A DNA stretch of 64,000 nucleotides, from positions 42,423 to 106,422 of the forward strand of contig SCOX01000012.1 of the NCBI GenBank assembly GCA_005503055.1, written 5' to 3'. Numbering within the stretch: the stretch's first letter is position 1; each line of letters opens with the position of its first letter. The notes under the pieces are model-generated. The model did no database searches and was not told the origin of the DNA. It was given only the letters and a program-made list of their open reading frames with translations. Source of the stretch: Lysobacteraceae bacterium P (GTDB lineage Bacteria; Pseudomonadota; Gammaproteobacteria; Xanthomonadales; Xanthomonadaceae). Position numbers and translations under genes: made by a program. Shown piece after piece: positions 33,460 through 43,216 of this stretch.

Positions 33460-36400
33460 ATGACCGTGATGCGCGAGGCGATCGACACCACCACGCTCGG
33501 CTGGATCAAGCCGGAGCTGGATGAAACCCTGCGCCTGGCCCAGCAGGAAATCGAGGCGTATGCCGAGAATCCTGCCGACGCCGGCCGCATGCGCCTGTGC
33601 GCCGAACAATTGCACCAGGTGCACGGCACGCTGCGCATGGTCGAGCTGTACGCCCCGGCCATGGTCGCCGAGGAAATGGAGCGCCTGGCGCTCGCGCTGC
33701 AGCACGGCAAGGTGGCCGATCGCGACGAAGCCTGCGCGGCGCTGATGCGCGGCGTCGTGCTGCTGCCCGACTACCTGGAGCGCCTGCAGGGCGGCCACCG
33801 CGATATTCCGATCGTGCTGCTGCCGCTGCTCAACGAACTGCGCGCCACGCGCGGCGAGGCGGGCCTCAACGAAAGCGTGCTGTTCGCACCCGATCTCGAC
33901 CGTCCGCTGCCGGCGAACCTGCCCAGCGCGCTGCCGAGCAACGCACCGGTGCGCGGCGCGTCGTCCTCGCACCTGACCGCGCTGCGCGACGCGCTCGCGA
34001 CCTGGCCCGAAGAAGGCAACCCGGCGCAGCCGGAAAAGCTCGCCAACGCGATCGACGGCCTGCTCGGCGAAGTCATCCTCGAACCCGTGCGCCGCATGCT
34101 GTGGGTCGCGTCCTCCGTGGCCGGTGCGCTGCGCGACGGCGCGCTGCCGCCCACGCGCGCGCTGCGCCAGGCCTTCGGCGGCGTCGAGCGCGAAGCGCGC
34201 ATGATGTTGGCCGACGACGGCTTCGGCGCGCATCGCTCCGAACCCGCGGCCGAGCCGACGCGCCAGTTGCTGTACCACGTCGCCCACAGCGACGGACGCC
34301 ATCCGGCGCTGGACGACCTGCGCCACACCTTCGAACTCGCCGCGCACCTGCCGAGCGAATCCGAACTCGAACACGCCCGCGGTTCGCTCAGCGGCCGCAA
34401 CCGCGCGCTGCTGGATACCGTCGCCGCGGCGATCAAGGAAGACCTGCTGCGCGTCAAGGACGCGCTCGACCTGCACCTGCGCACCGGCCAGACCGACGTC
34501 GCCGGGCTCCTGCCGCAGGTGGAAGCACTGGGCCGCGTCAGCGACACGCTCGGCATGATGGGCCTGGGCGTCGCCCGCACCGTCGTGCTGCAGCAGCGCG
34601 ATGCGATGCACGAGATCGTTTCCGGCAAGCGTCCGGCCGACGAAGGTGCATTGCTCGACGTCGCCGGTGCACTGCTTTACGTCGACGCCTCGCTGGACGA
34701 CCAGGTCTCGCGCCTCGGTCTGCCGGACGCTGGCGCCGAGGACCATCTGCTCGCCGGTGAGGCGCGCAAGGTGCTCGAAGTGCTGGTGCGCGAGGCCATC
34801 GCCAACTTCGGCGACGCGCGCCAGGCCTTCGTCGCTTTCGTCGAAACCAACTGGGACCACGCCGAACTGGCCGAGGTCCCGCGCGTGCTGGACGAAGTGG
34901 CGGGCGCCCTGCGCATGCTCGAACTTCCGCAGCCGGCCGACTACCTCAGCGGCGTCAAGCGCTATACCGAGGTCGAGCTGATCGGCCGCAAGCGCGTGCC
35001 CAACGGCCAGCAGCTGGACACGCTGGCCGATGCCCTGGCCAGCCTGGAGTACTACCTCGAAGCGCTGCGCGAGCAGCGCCCGAGCCGCAACCACATCCTG
35101 GACATCACGCGCCAGAGCCTGGAAGCGCTGCGCTACTGGCCGCTGCCGGAGTTCGACATCGCCGCCACGATGGCGCCGAGCTCGCCGATCAGCCGCGAGG
35201 AACTGGCGCGCGTGCCGGACTTCGAGCTGAGCGACGAGATCACGCTCGGCACGCCGGCCGCGCCGGCGTTCGATGCCAGCGCGCTGTCGCCGTCCGCCAC
35301 GCTCGCCGCCGAAGTTCCGGTCGCGCAGGTGTCGGCGGTCGCGCCGGCTCCGGTCGCCAACACGCCGCAGCAGATCGCGGCGGGTGGCTTCGAGCACAGC
35401 GACGACATCGACGATGAGATCCGCGAGGTCTTCCTCGAGGAACTCGACGAGGAAATCCGCCACCTCGGCGACCTGCTGCCGGTGTGGCACGCACTCCCGG
35501 AAGACAGCGAGCGCCTGCGTCCGATCCGTCGCGTGTTCCACACGCTCAAGGGTTCGGGCCGACTGGTCGGCGCCAAGACGCTGGGAGAGTTCAGCTGGCG
35601 CATCGAGAACCTGCTCAACCGCGTGCTCGACGGCACGCGACCGGCCAGCCCGGCGGTGATCGGCCTGGTCGGCCATGCCTACGACGCACTGCCGCAGCTG
35701 CACGCGGCGCTGCGCAACGAGGGTGTGATCACCGCCGACCTGCCGGCGATGGAAGCCCACGCCGAACGCCTGGCCGAAGGCGACGAGACGCCGTACACGC
35801 CCACCGCGCCGAGGGCGGAACCGGTGGCCGAGGCCGTGGCGTCCGAGCCCGTCGTCGAGCCGGTCATCGAGCCGGTGGAACCGGTCTTCGAACCGTTGGC
35901 CGAAGAAATCACGCTGGAAGCCGTCAGCTTCGACGGCCTCGACGGCGGCCTCATCGAAGTCGAGGAAATCGACTTCGACGACGTGCCTACCTTCGATGCC
36001 GCCCCGGTGCTGGAACCCGAGCCAGGCATGCCGGCTTCGGTCGATTCGGTGCTGCTGGAGATCCTCGACGCCGAGGTCAGCGGCCACCTGGTCACGATCG
36101 AGGAATGGTTGGCCGCCTCGCAGGCGCAGCCGCGCCCGGCGGACGACGGCCTGCAGCGCGCTTTCCACACGCTCAACGGTGCCTTCGCGATGACCGAGGT
36201 GCCGGTGATCACCGACATCACCGGTCCCACCGAGGTATACGTCAAGCGCCTGCTGGCGTCGGGTCAGCCGGCCAGCGCCGAAGGCGTGTTCGCCATGGGC
36301 GATGTCGCCGAGGCGATCCGTCGCACGCTGGCGACGCTGAAGACGCCCGCGCCGCGCATTCCCGCCTTCGACGGTCTGGCCGAGCGCATGCGTGCGCTGC

Positions 36401-39400
36401 GCGACAGCCTGCCGGACGCGCGCCAGCCGATGCCGGCCGATCCGGTCGAAATCGAAGCGCAGCTTTCCGCGCTCGACCTGAGCGAGTTCACCGACCTGGC
36501 CGACGACGTCGGCCCGGATTACCTCGGCGACTCGGCCCAGCCCGCCCGCATCGAAGCCGAACTGGCCGAAGCGAGCCGCATCGAGGCCGAACGCGAGGCG
36601 ATCGAACGTGCCAATGCCGAGCACGTCGCGATCGAGCGTCTGGAAGCCGAGCGTTTCGCGCTGGAAGAACAGCAGCGCGAAGTCGAGCGCCTGGCCCTGC
36701 TCAAGCGCGAGGAAGACGCGCGCCTGGAAGCCGAGCGTCGCGAAGCCGAGCAGCTGGAGAACGAACGCATTGCCGCCGAGCAGGCCCAGGCCGAACGCCT
36801 GGCTGCCGAGCGTGCCGAAGCGGAACGCCTGGCCGCCGAACGCGTCGAAGCCGAACGCATCGCCGCAGAACAGGCGCAGCGCGCTGCCGCTCAAGCCGCG
36901 CAGACCGCCGAAGCCGAACGCCTGGCCGCCGAGCGTGCCGCCGCTGCTTTGGCCGAACAGCAGCGCATCGAAGCGCAGCTGCTCGAAGCCGAGCGCATCG
37001 CGTCCGAGCGCCTGGAAGCCGAACGTCTCGAGGCCGCGCGCATCGCCGACGAAGAGGCCGAGTACGCGCGCCTGGAAGCGGAATACGCCGAGGCCGACCG
37101 CGTCGCCCACGAACAGCAGGCGCTCGAGACGACCGCCGTCGGCCATGCCTTCGCCGACGCGCCCGCCATCGGCGACATGCGGGACGATCTGCCCGAAGTC
37201 CAGGAATTCGCGCAGGACGCGCTCGCCGAGGCCCCGGTCGCGGACGAGTCCGTCACCGCGAGCCCGGCGACGCTGGAGACGCAGGAACCGGCCGTGGCCG
37301 CGCTCATCGCGCACGCACTGGCCAGCAACGACGATCCGGACGAAGCGCTGGACCTGAGCGACCTCGATCCGGAACTGGTCGACATCTTCGTCGAGGAAGC
37401 CAGCGACCTGCTGGACCACTCCGACGGTCTGCTCGCCCAGCTGCGCGAGGCGCCGACCGAGCGCGAAACGCTGGTGGGCATGCAGCGCGATCTGCACACC
37501 ATCAAGGGTGGCGCGCGCATGGCCGGCATCATGGCCGTGGGCGAACTCGGACACGCGATGGAATCGCTGCTCGAAGCCGTGGTGGAGTCGCGCTGCGAAC
37601 TCGGCCGCGACGGCGTGCCGCTGCTGGAACGCGGTTTCGACCGCCTCCATGCGATGGTCACCCGCGTCGGCGAGCGTCGCGCGATCGCGATGCCCGAGGC
37701 ATTGATCGCCGAGTTCGATGCACGCGCTCGCGGCGAGACCACCCTCGGCCACCTCGCCGCGCTCGCCGCCAAGCCTGCGGTCGCGCCGATTGCCAAGCCG
37801 GTCGCCAAGCCCGCTGCTCCGCTCGTCGAAGCCACGCATTCGGACTCCGACGAAGCGCACGCCGAGCTCAAGCCGCTGTCGGCTCCGATCAGCGACCAGC
37901 CGGTCGGCGACGAAGACGACATCGGCGTGCGCGCGCCGCAGGAACAGGTGCGCATCCGCGCCGACCTGCTCGATCGCCTCGTCAACTACGCCGGTGAAGT
38001 CGCGATCTATCGCGCTCGCCTGGAGCAGCAGCTGGGTGCGTTCCGTGGCGCGATCGCGGAAATGGCCGCGACGAACACGCGTATGCGCGACCAGCTGCGT
38101 CGCCTGGAAATCGAAACCGAAGCGCAGATCGTCGCGCGCTACAAGCGCGAAGGCGACGACGGCGAGCAGGCATTCGATCCGCTGGAACTCGACCAGTTCT
38201 CCACCCTGCAGCAGCTCTCGCGTGCGCTGGCCGAATCGGCCGCCGACCAGACCAGCCTGCAGAACACGCTCGACGACCTGACGCGCCAGTACGAAACGCT
38301 GCTGCTGCAACAGTCGCGCGTGAGCTCGGAGCTGCAGGAAGGCCTCATGCGCACGCGCATGGTGCCGTTCGATGGCCTGCTGCCGCGCCTGCGCCGCGTC
38401 GTGCGTCAGGCCTCGGGCGAACTGGGCAAGCACGTCGCGCTCAAGCTCGACGGCACCCAGGGCGAACTCGATCGCAATGTGCTCGAGCGCATGACCGCAC
38501 CGCTGGAGCACATGCTCCGCAACGCGGTCGCGCACGGCCTGGAAACGCCGGAAAAGCGCAAGAAGTCCGGCAAGACCGAGGAAGGCACGATCCGCATCGC
38601 GGTACGCCGCGAAGGTTCGGAAGTCGTGCTGGAAGTCGGCGACGACGGCGCCGGCCTCAACCGCGAAGCGATCCTGCGCCGTGGCCATGAGCGCGGCCTG
38701 GTGCCGGACGGCGTCACGCTGTCCGACGCGGCGATCGATGCGCTGATCCTGGAGCCGGGTTTCTCCACCGCCGAATCGGTCAGCCGACTGTCCGGCCGCG
38801 GCGTGGGCATGGACGTGGTCGCCAGCGAAGTCCGCCAGCTCGGCGGCACGCTCGACATCCACTCGGTCCCGGGCAAGGGCGTCACCTTCACCCTGCGCCT
38901 GCCGCAGACGCTGGCGGTCACGCAGGCGGTGTTCGTGCGCATCGGCGAGACCACCTTCGCCGTGCCGATCGCCTCGGTGCGCGGCGTCGGCCGCATCGCC
39001 CGCGACCGCCTCGACATGGTCGACGCGACCTACCGCTACGGCGGCGAGGACTACGCGGTGCACGACCTGGGTGCGCTGGTCGGCCATGGCACGGCCAAGG
39101 CCGAAGGCCACCTGCAGATGCCGCTGCTGCTGATCCGCTCGGGCGACCTGCGCGCCGCGGTGTGCGTCGACCAGGTGGTCGGCAACCGCGAAATCGTGGT
39201 GAAGCCGGTCGGCCCGCAGGTCGCATCGGTGCCGGGCATTTTCGGCGCCACCATCATGGGCGACGGCCGGGTCGTGGTGATCCTGGACGTCGCGCCGCTG
39301 GTGCGCCGCCAGTCGATGCTGCCGCGCGACCACGTCGCCGTGCCGGAACTTCCGGTCGAGACGCGCCGCGTGCCGCTGGTCATGGTGGTCGACGACTCGG

Positions 39401-39759
39401 TCACGATGCGCAAGGTCACCGGCCGCGTGCTCGAACGCCACAACTTCGAGGTCATGACCGCGAAGGACGGCATCGACGCCCTGGAACGCATGACCGAACG
39501 CGTCCCGGACCTGATGCTGCTCGACATCGAAATGCCGCGCATGGACGGTTACGAGCTGGCCACCGCGATGAAGGGCGACGCGCGCCTGCGCGGCGTGCCG
39601 ATCGTGATGATCACCTCGCGTACCGGCGACAAGCATCGCCAGCGCGCATTCGAGATCGGCGTGGAGCGCTACCTCGGCAAGCCGTACCAGGAGCCGGAGC
39701 TGGTCCGTAACGTGTACGAATTGCTCGGCATCAACGCAGGGGCAACGCGGGATGAGTGA
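33460..39759 (+). CDS. chpA: ChpA, hybrid chemotaxis histidine kinase with multiple Hpt domains
   Basis: 2099 residues. Phosphotransfer-like motifs occur at the N-terminus (QLHQVHGTLRM), His694 (FHTLKGSGRLVG), His903 (FHTLNGAF, with Asn replacing the usual Lys) and His1346 (LHTIKGGARMAG). Between the last two, residues about 1030-1223 are an unbroken Glu/Ala/Arg-rich coiled coil. The CheA core follows (LMRTRMVPFDGLLPRL, N-box MLRNAVAHGLE, GDDGAGLN, GRGVGMDVV), then a CheW-like domain and a C-terminal receiver (VVDDSVTMRK, LLDIEMPRMDG). It phosphorylates PilG and PilH. Start is ATG 33460 with GAGGTGA upstream. Confidence 0.96.
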   Translation: MTVMREAIDTTTLGWIKPELDETLRLAQQEIEAYAENPADAGRMRLCAEQLHQVHGTLRMVELYAPAMVAEEMERLALALQHGKVADRDEACAALMRGVVLLPDYLERLQGGHRDIPIVLLPLLNELRATRGEAGLNESVLFAPDLDRPLPANLPSALPSNAPVRGASSSHLTALRDALATWPEEGNPAQPEKLANAIDGLLGEVILEPVRRMLWVASSVAGALRDGALPPTRALRQAFGGVEREARMMLADDGFGAHRSEPAAEPTRQLLYHVAHSDGRHPALDDLRHTFELAAHLPSESELEHARGSLSGRNRALLDTVAAAIKEDLLRVKDALDLHLRTGQTDVAGLLPQVEALGRVSDTLGMMGLGVARTVVLQQRDAMHEIVSGKRPADEGALLDVAGALLYVDASLDDQVSRLGLPDAGAEDHLLAGEARKVLEVLVREAIANFGDARQAFVAFVETNWDHAELAEVPRVLDEVAGALRMLELPQPADYLSGVKRYTEVELIGRKRVPNGQQLDTLADALASLEYYLEALREQRPSRNHILDITRQSLEALRYWPLPEFDIAATMAPSSPISREELARVPDFELSDEITLGTPAAPAFDASALSPSATLAAEVPVAQVSAVAPAPVANTPQQIAAGGFEHSDDIDDEIREVFLEELDEEIRHLGDLLPVWHALPEDSERLRPIRRVFHTLKGSGRLVGAKTLGEFSWRIENLLNRVLDGTRPASPAVIGLVGHAYDALPQLHAALRNEGVITADLPAMEAHAERLAEGDETPYTPTAPRAEPVAEAVASEPVVEPVIEPVEPVFEPLAEEITLEAVSFDGLDGGLIEVEEIDFDDVPTFDAAPVLEPEPGMPASVDSVLLEILDAEVSGHLVTIEEWLAASQAQPRPADDGLQRAFHTLNGAFAMTEVPVITDITGPTEVYVKRLLASGQPASAEGVFAMGDVAEAIRRTLATLKTPAPRIPAFDGLAERMRALRDSLPDARQPMPADPVEIEAQLSALDLSEFTDLADDVGPDYLGDSAQPARIEAELAEASRIEAEREAIERANAEHVAIERLEAERFALEEQQREVERLALLKREEDARLEAERREAEQLENERIAAEQAQAERLAAERAEAERLAAERVEAERIAAEQAQRAAAQAAQTAEAERLAAERAAAALAEQQRIEAQLLEAERIASERLEAERLEAARIADEEAEYARLEAEYAEADRVAHEQQALETTAVGHAFADAPAIGDMRDDLPEVQEFAQDALAEAPVADESVTASPATLETQEPAVAALIAHALASNDDPDEALDLSDLDPELVDIFVEEASDLLDHSDGLLAQLREAPTERETLVGMQRDLHTIKGGARMAGIMAVGELGHAMESLLEAVVESRCELGRDGVPLLERGFDRLHAMVTRVGERRAIAMPEALIAEFDARARGETTLGHLAALAAKPAVAPIAKPVAKPAAPLVEATHSDSDEAHAELKPLSAPISDQPVGDEDDIGVRAPQEQVRIRADLLDRLVNYAGEVAIYRARLEQQLGAFRGAIAEMAATNTRMRDQLRRLEIETEAQIVARYKREGDDGEQAFDPLELDQFSTLQQLSRALAESAADQTSLQNTLDDLTRQYETLLLQQSRVSSELQEGLMRTRMVPFDGLLPRLRRVVRQASGELGKHVALKLDGTQGELDRNVLERMTAPLEHMLRNAVAHGLETPEKRKKSGKTEEGTIRIAVRREGSEVVLEVGDDGAGLNREAILRRGHERGLVPDGVTLSDAAIDALILEPGFSTAESVSRLSGRGVGMDVVASEVRQLGGTLDIHSVPGKGVTFTLRLPQTLAVTQAVFVRIGETTFAVPIASVRGVGRIARDRLDMVDATYRYGGEDYAVHDLGALVGHGTAKAEGHLQMPLLLIRSGDLRAAVCVDQVVGNREIVVKPVGPQVASVPGIFGATIMGDGRVVVILDVAPLVRRQSMLPRDHVAVPELPVETRRVPLVMVVDDSVTMRKVTGRVLERHNFEVMTAKDGIDALERMTERVPDLMLLDIEMPRMDGYELATAMKGDARLRGVPIVMITSRTGDKHRQRAFEIGVERYLGKPYQEPELVRNVYELLGINAGATRDE

Positions 39760-41380
39760 GTCTTCGCGTCGCGCGGTTCTCCTGGCGCGACCCGGCGCGG
39801 CCTGCGAACGCCTGCGTTCGGCGCTGTCGGATGCAGGCGCCAATGTCGTGCTGGAAGCCGATCCGACCACGCTGCAACTCGAGGCCCTGGGTCAGGTCGC
39901 CCCGCAGGTCGTCGTGGTGGCGCTGGATCCGGTGACCGAGGACGCGATCGAGCGTTTCGATCCGGTCCTGGGCGATCCGTCGGTGGAAGTGATCTACGAG
40001 GAAGCCGCGCTGGCCGCGACCCGCGAGGGTTGGGACCTGGCGCGCTGGGTGCGCCATCTGGCCGCCAAGCTGCATGGCCACGGCGACGTACTCCCTCCGG
40101 GCCACGAGCCCGAAGGCATGGAGCCGCCGGACCCGTCCCCGGCGCCCGCGCCGCGCCCGGTGGAAGCCGTCGCACCGGCCGAAGCGCCGCGTCCGATTGA
40201 AGTGGCCGCGCCCGTCGAAGCGCCGCGCCCGGTGGAAGCCGTCGCACCGGCGCAGGTGCCCGAGGCGCCTGCGGTCGAAATCGCCGTCGAAATCGCCGAG
40301 CCGGTTGTCGCCGTCGCCGCCGAGCCGCAAGTGCAATACACGCACGAAGCCAACTACAACGCGTTCGATCCGGTCGCCGCCGAAGCCGGTTTCAACACTG
40401 CACATTCCATCGAACTGCCGGCGCCCCTGGCCGCCGTCGAACTCTCGTTCGCCGGGCCGGCGACGATGCTGTCGATGGACGAGGCCGAGCTGGCGATCGA
40501 GCCGTTCGAAACGAGCTTCGACTACGAAATCGCCGATTCGGCGCCGGTGCCGATGGTGCTGGACGCCTCGATCCCGGATGTCGTCGAGTTCTCCGTCGAT
40601 ACGCCGGCCGCCGTCGAATCGCCGTCGCCTGCCGCGCCGGTGCTGATGTTCGACGCCAGTCGCGAAGGCACGCTTGCCTCCGCGACGCCGGCCACCGACG
40701 CCGCTCCGCCGGCCGCACCGGACTGGTCCTTCAGCGACGACGCGCCGGCGGCAACGACGGTCACTCGCGAGAGCGATTCGGGCCACAAGTTCCAGCGCGA
40801 CCTGGGCGACATCGAGCGTCGCATCTCCTCGCTCGAACTCGTCGAAGACCGCCCGGTGGTCCAGCTCGGCGGCGCCGTGCTGGTGCTCGCCGGTATCGGC
40901 GGTCCCGACGCGGTGCGCCAGTTGCTCGGCGGGCTGCCGGAGGAGTTCGCGCGTCCGGTACTGGTGCAGCAGCGACTCGACGGCGGGCGCTACGACCGCC
41001 TCGTCGCGCAGATGCAGCGCGCCACGCCATTGCAGGTGCGCCTGGCCGAACCGGGCCTGATCGCGATGGCCGGCACCATCTACATCCTGCCGGCGGAAAT
41101 CTCGATCACGGTGACCGAGTCGGGCATGCGGTTCGTCGAAGGTAACGGCGACGTGCTGGGCATGCTCCCGGCGGGCGATTCGGCGGTGCTGATGCTCAGC
41201 GGCAGCGATCCGGCGCAGGTCGACGCGGCGATGAACCTCTCCTGGGGCGGCGCGCTGGTCGTCGGCCAGGCACCGGACGGTTGCTACGATGCTGCGGCGT
41301 CGTCGGCGCTGATTGCGCGCGGCGCGCAGTCGGGCCAGCCGGCCGACCTTGCGGCGCGACTCGCCGAACGATGGCAGTAA
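39752..41380 (+). CDS. Degenerate ChpB/CheB-like protein
   Basis: 542 residues, overlapping chpA by eight bases. The N-terminal 110 residues look like a receiver fold without a phosphorylatable Asp motif. A Pro/Ala/Val/Glu-rich stretch of about 240 residues follows, and the C-terminal 180 residues match the CheB methylesterase fold (VLAGIGGPDAVRQLLGGLP, ARPVLVQQR, GTIYILPAE). The catalytic Ser of the CheB GAS-GG motif reads Gly, and the His of its QH motif reads Gln, so esterase activity is unlikely. It occupies the position of chpB in Pseudomonas and may be a structural remnant or binding protein. Confidence 0.75.
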   Translation: MSESSRRAVLLARPGAACERLRSALSDAGANVVLEADPTTLQLEALGQVAPQVVVVALDPVTEDAIERFDPVLGDPSVEVIYEEAALAATREGWDLARWVRHLAAKLHGHGDVLPPGHEPEGMEPPDPSPAPAPRPVEAVAPAEAPRPIEVAAPVEAPRPVEAVAPAQVPEAPAVEIAVEIAEPVVAVAAEPQVQYTHEANYNAFDPVAAEAGFNTAHSIELPAPLAAVELSFAGPATMLSMDEAELAIEPFETSFDYEIADSAPVPMVLDASIPDVVEFSVDTPAAVESPSPAAPVLMFDASREGTLASATPATDAAPPAAPDWSFSDDAPAATTVTRESDSGHKFQRDLGDIERRISSLELVEDRPVVQLGGAVLVLAGIGGPDAVRQLLGGLPEEFARPVLVQQRLDGGRYDRLVAQMQRATPLQVRLAEPGLIAMAGTIYILPAEISITVTESGMRFVEGNGDVLGMLPAGDSAVLMLSGSDPAQVDAAMNLSWGGALVVGQAPDGCYDAAASSALIARGAQSGQPADLAARLAERWQ

Positions 41381-41416
41381 GCCGCGCGACCAAGGCGCGC
41401 CAATAGGAATACGACA

Positions 41417-41914
41417 ATGGCGAACGAACATCCTGCCAATCCCACCGGTGTCGTCGAAAACGACATCCGCGGCGTCCTGATCCAGGTTGCCGGCGGGCGC
41501 CTGCTGCTGCCCAACGCGACCATCGCCGAGGTGCTGTCGTACGCAGAGCCGGATGCCGTCGCCGAAGCGCCGGACTGGTTGCTCGGCCGCATCCGCTGGC
41601 GCGGCTGGCAGTTGCCGCTGGTCGCCTTCGGACGCCTGTCGGGCCTGGCCAACGAACGCGGCGGCCTGGGCAGCAAGGTGGTCGTGCTTCGTGCGCTCAA
41701 CGGCAATACGCGAGCGCCGTACTTCGCGCTGCTGACGCAGGGCTTCCCGCGCCTGGTCACGGTGTCGCGCGACACGCTGATGGTGGTGGAAGACAGCAAT
41801 CCGTTGCCCAACGGCGTGCAGGCGCGCGTTCTGCTCAACGAGGACGCCGCATTCCTCCCGGACCTGGGCGCGATCGAGAGCCAGATCGGCGCCGCGCTGG
41901 CGCAGGCGGCTTGA
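41417..41914 (+). CDS. chpC: ChpC, CheW-like adaptor
   Basis: 165 residues, a second CheW domain of the locus: IRGVLIQVAGGRLLLPNATIAEVLSY, WLLGRIRWRGWQLPLVAF. ChpC links a chemoreceptor other than PilJ, or additional inputs, to ChpA in Pseudomonas. It starts 37 bases after the ChpB-like gene, and its stop overlaps the next start (TTGA). Confidence 0.9.
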   Translation: MANEHPANPTGVVENDIRGVLIQVAGGRLLLPNATIAEVLSYAEPDAVAEAPDWLLGRIRWRGWQLPLVAFGRLSGLANERGGLGSKVVVLRALNGNTRAPYFALLTQGFPRLVTVSRDTLMVVEDSNPLPNGVQARVLLNEDAAFLPDLGAIESQIGAALAQAA

Positions 41915-43026
41915 GCGGCGCCTCCAACGCTTCGGTATCGCGCAACATCCCGATCGGCGCCCCGGCGCCGCGTTACGCCTCCGTCGATGCCCTGCGCGGC
42001 GTCACCGTCGCGGCGATGGTGCTGGTCAACAATCCGGGTGACTGGGGCCATGTCTACGCTCCGCTCGAGCACGCCGCCTGGCACGGCTTCACGCCGACCG
42101 ACCTGATTTTCCCGATGTTCCTGTTCATCGTCGGCGTGTCGATCGCGCTGGCGCTGATGCCGCGCCTGGAGCGCGGCGACGACGCGCGCACGTTGACCCG
42201 GACCGTCCTGGTGCGCGGCGCGCGAATCGTCGGATTGGGCCTGCTGCTGCATCTGTGCGCGCTGTGGGCCTTCGACCTGCCGCATTACCGCGTGATGGGC
42301 GTGCTGCAACGCATCGGCCTGTGTTTCGCGGCGGCAGGCGTGCTGGCGCTGCATGCGCGGCCGCGTTTGCAATGGCTGATGTTCGCGACGCTGCTGGTGG
42401 GATATGCCGCGCTGCTCGCGGCGGGCGGCAGTCTCGATCCGTTCGCGAACATCGCCAGCCGCATAGACCACGCCGTGTTGGGCGTGCACGTGTACCAGCT
42501 CGATCCGGTCACCGGTCGCGGCCACGACCCCGAAGGTCTGGTCAGCACGCTGGGCGCACTGGCGACCACGTTGCTGGGACTGCGCGCGGGCGATTGGCTG
42601 CGACGCGGCGATCGGCGTGCGCTGTGGATCGCAGGCTTGATCGCGATGGCCGCAGGCCTGGCCTGGTCGCTCTGGCAGCCGCTCAACAAGAACCTGTGGA
42701 CTCCGTCCTACGTGCTGTGGACGGGCGGCATCGCGTGTTGGGTGCTGGCGATGTTCCACCGGCTGATCGACCTGCGCGGCTGGCCGCCGCTGGGCCGGGC
42801 ATTCGGCGTCAACGCCATCGCCGCCTACGCCGGGTCGGCTTTCATGCTCTACGCGCTCGTCGCGTCGGGTTGGCTCGAACCCCTCTACCAGCAAGCGTTC
42901 GCCGCGTGGATGACGCCGCGATGGGGCGCGTTCGTGCCGTCGCTCGCGTATGCGCTCGCGTTCGTCGCGGTGTGGTGGATCGTAGTGCGGGTGCTGGACG
43001 CGCGACGCATCTACTTCAAGATCTGA
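41911..43026 (+). CDS. HGSNAT/NagX-like multipass membrane acetyltransferase family protein
   Basis: 371 residues with about ten membrane helices. The N-terminus RYASVDALRGVTVAAMVLVNNPGDW and the WHGFTPTDLIFPMFLFIVGVSIAL segment, with its conserved His, match the heparan-alpha-glucosaminide N-acetyltransferase-like family (DUF1624/DUF5009), called NagX in chitin-using proteobacteria. It may transport or transacetylate amino sugars. It starts at TTG overlapping chpC by four bases, so it is translationally coupled to the chemosensory operon; no ATG exists near the start. Confidence 0.85.
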   Translation: MSGASNASVSRNIPIGAPAPRYASVDALRGVTVAAMVLVNNPGDWGHVYAPLEHAAWHGFTPTDLIFPMFLFIVGVSIALALMPRLERGDDARTLTRTVLVRGARIVGLGLLLHLCALWAFDLPHYRVMGVLQRIGLCFAAAGVLALHARPRLQWLMFATLLVGYAALLAAGGSLDPFANIASRIDHAVLGVHVYQLDPVTGRGHDPEGLVSTLGALATTLLGLRAGDWLRRGDRRALWIAGLIAMAAGLAWSLWQPLNKNLWTPSYVLWTGGIACWVLAMFHRLIDLRGWPPLGRAFGVNAIAAYAGSAFMLYALVASGWLEPLYQQAFAAWMTPRWGAFVPSLAYALAFVAVWWIVVRVLDARRIYFKI

Positions 43027-43180
43027 ACGGGATCTAGGCAACCCGCCGTCACTTCGTGACGATGGCAGCGTCACCGCTCCGGATGACGGCAGCCGCGCTG
43101 TCCGGATAGTCTCCCTGCCGCGCCACCGTTCGTCCGCGGACCGCTTCAGGCTGGCTGCCCGGCAGCGGCGCTTGCGTTGT

Positions 43181-43204
43181 CTCCAGGTTGGAGAGGACCA
43201 ACTT
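43181..43204 (+). promoter_or_regulatory. Inverted repeats, candidate operator of the XRE regulator
   Basis: CTCCA-GGT-TGGAG (43181-43193) overlaps AGGTTGG-AGAGGA-CCAACTT (43185-43204, one mismatch). They end immediately before the GGAGG ribosome-binding site of the XRE gene, where bound repressor would block its own expression. No binding data; sequence symmetry only. Confidence 0.35.
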
Positions 43205-43216
43205 GGAGGGTCGATC

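Noticed and set aside
33169..39870. Minus-strand open frame of 2233 codons opposite chpA
   Set aside because: Mirror of ChpA codon structure; composition is Arg/Gln/Val/Asp-rich without motifs. ChpA has clear catalytic motifs.
43048..43060. GTCAC-TTC-GTGAC hairpin as a terminator after the NagX-like gene
   Set aside because: Only five base pairs and no T-run; too weak to annotate.
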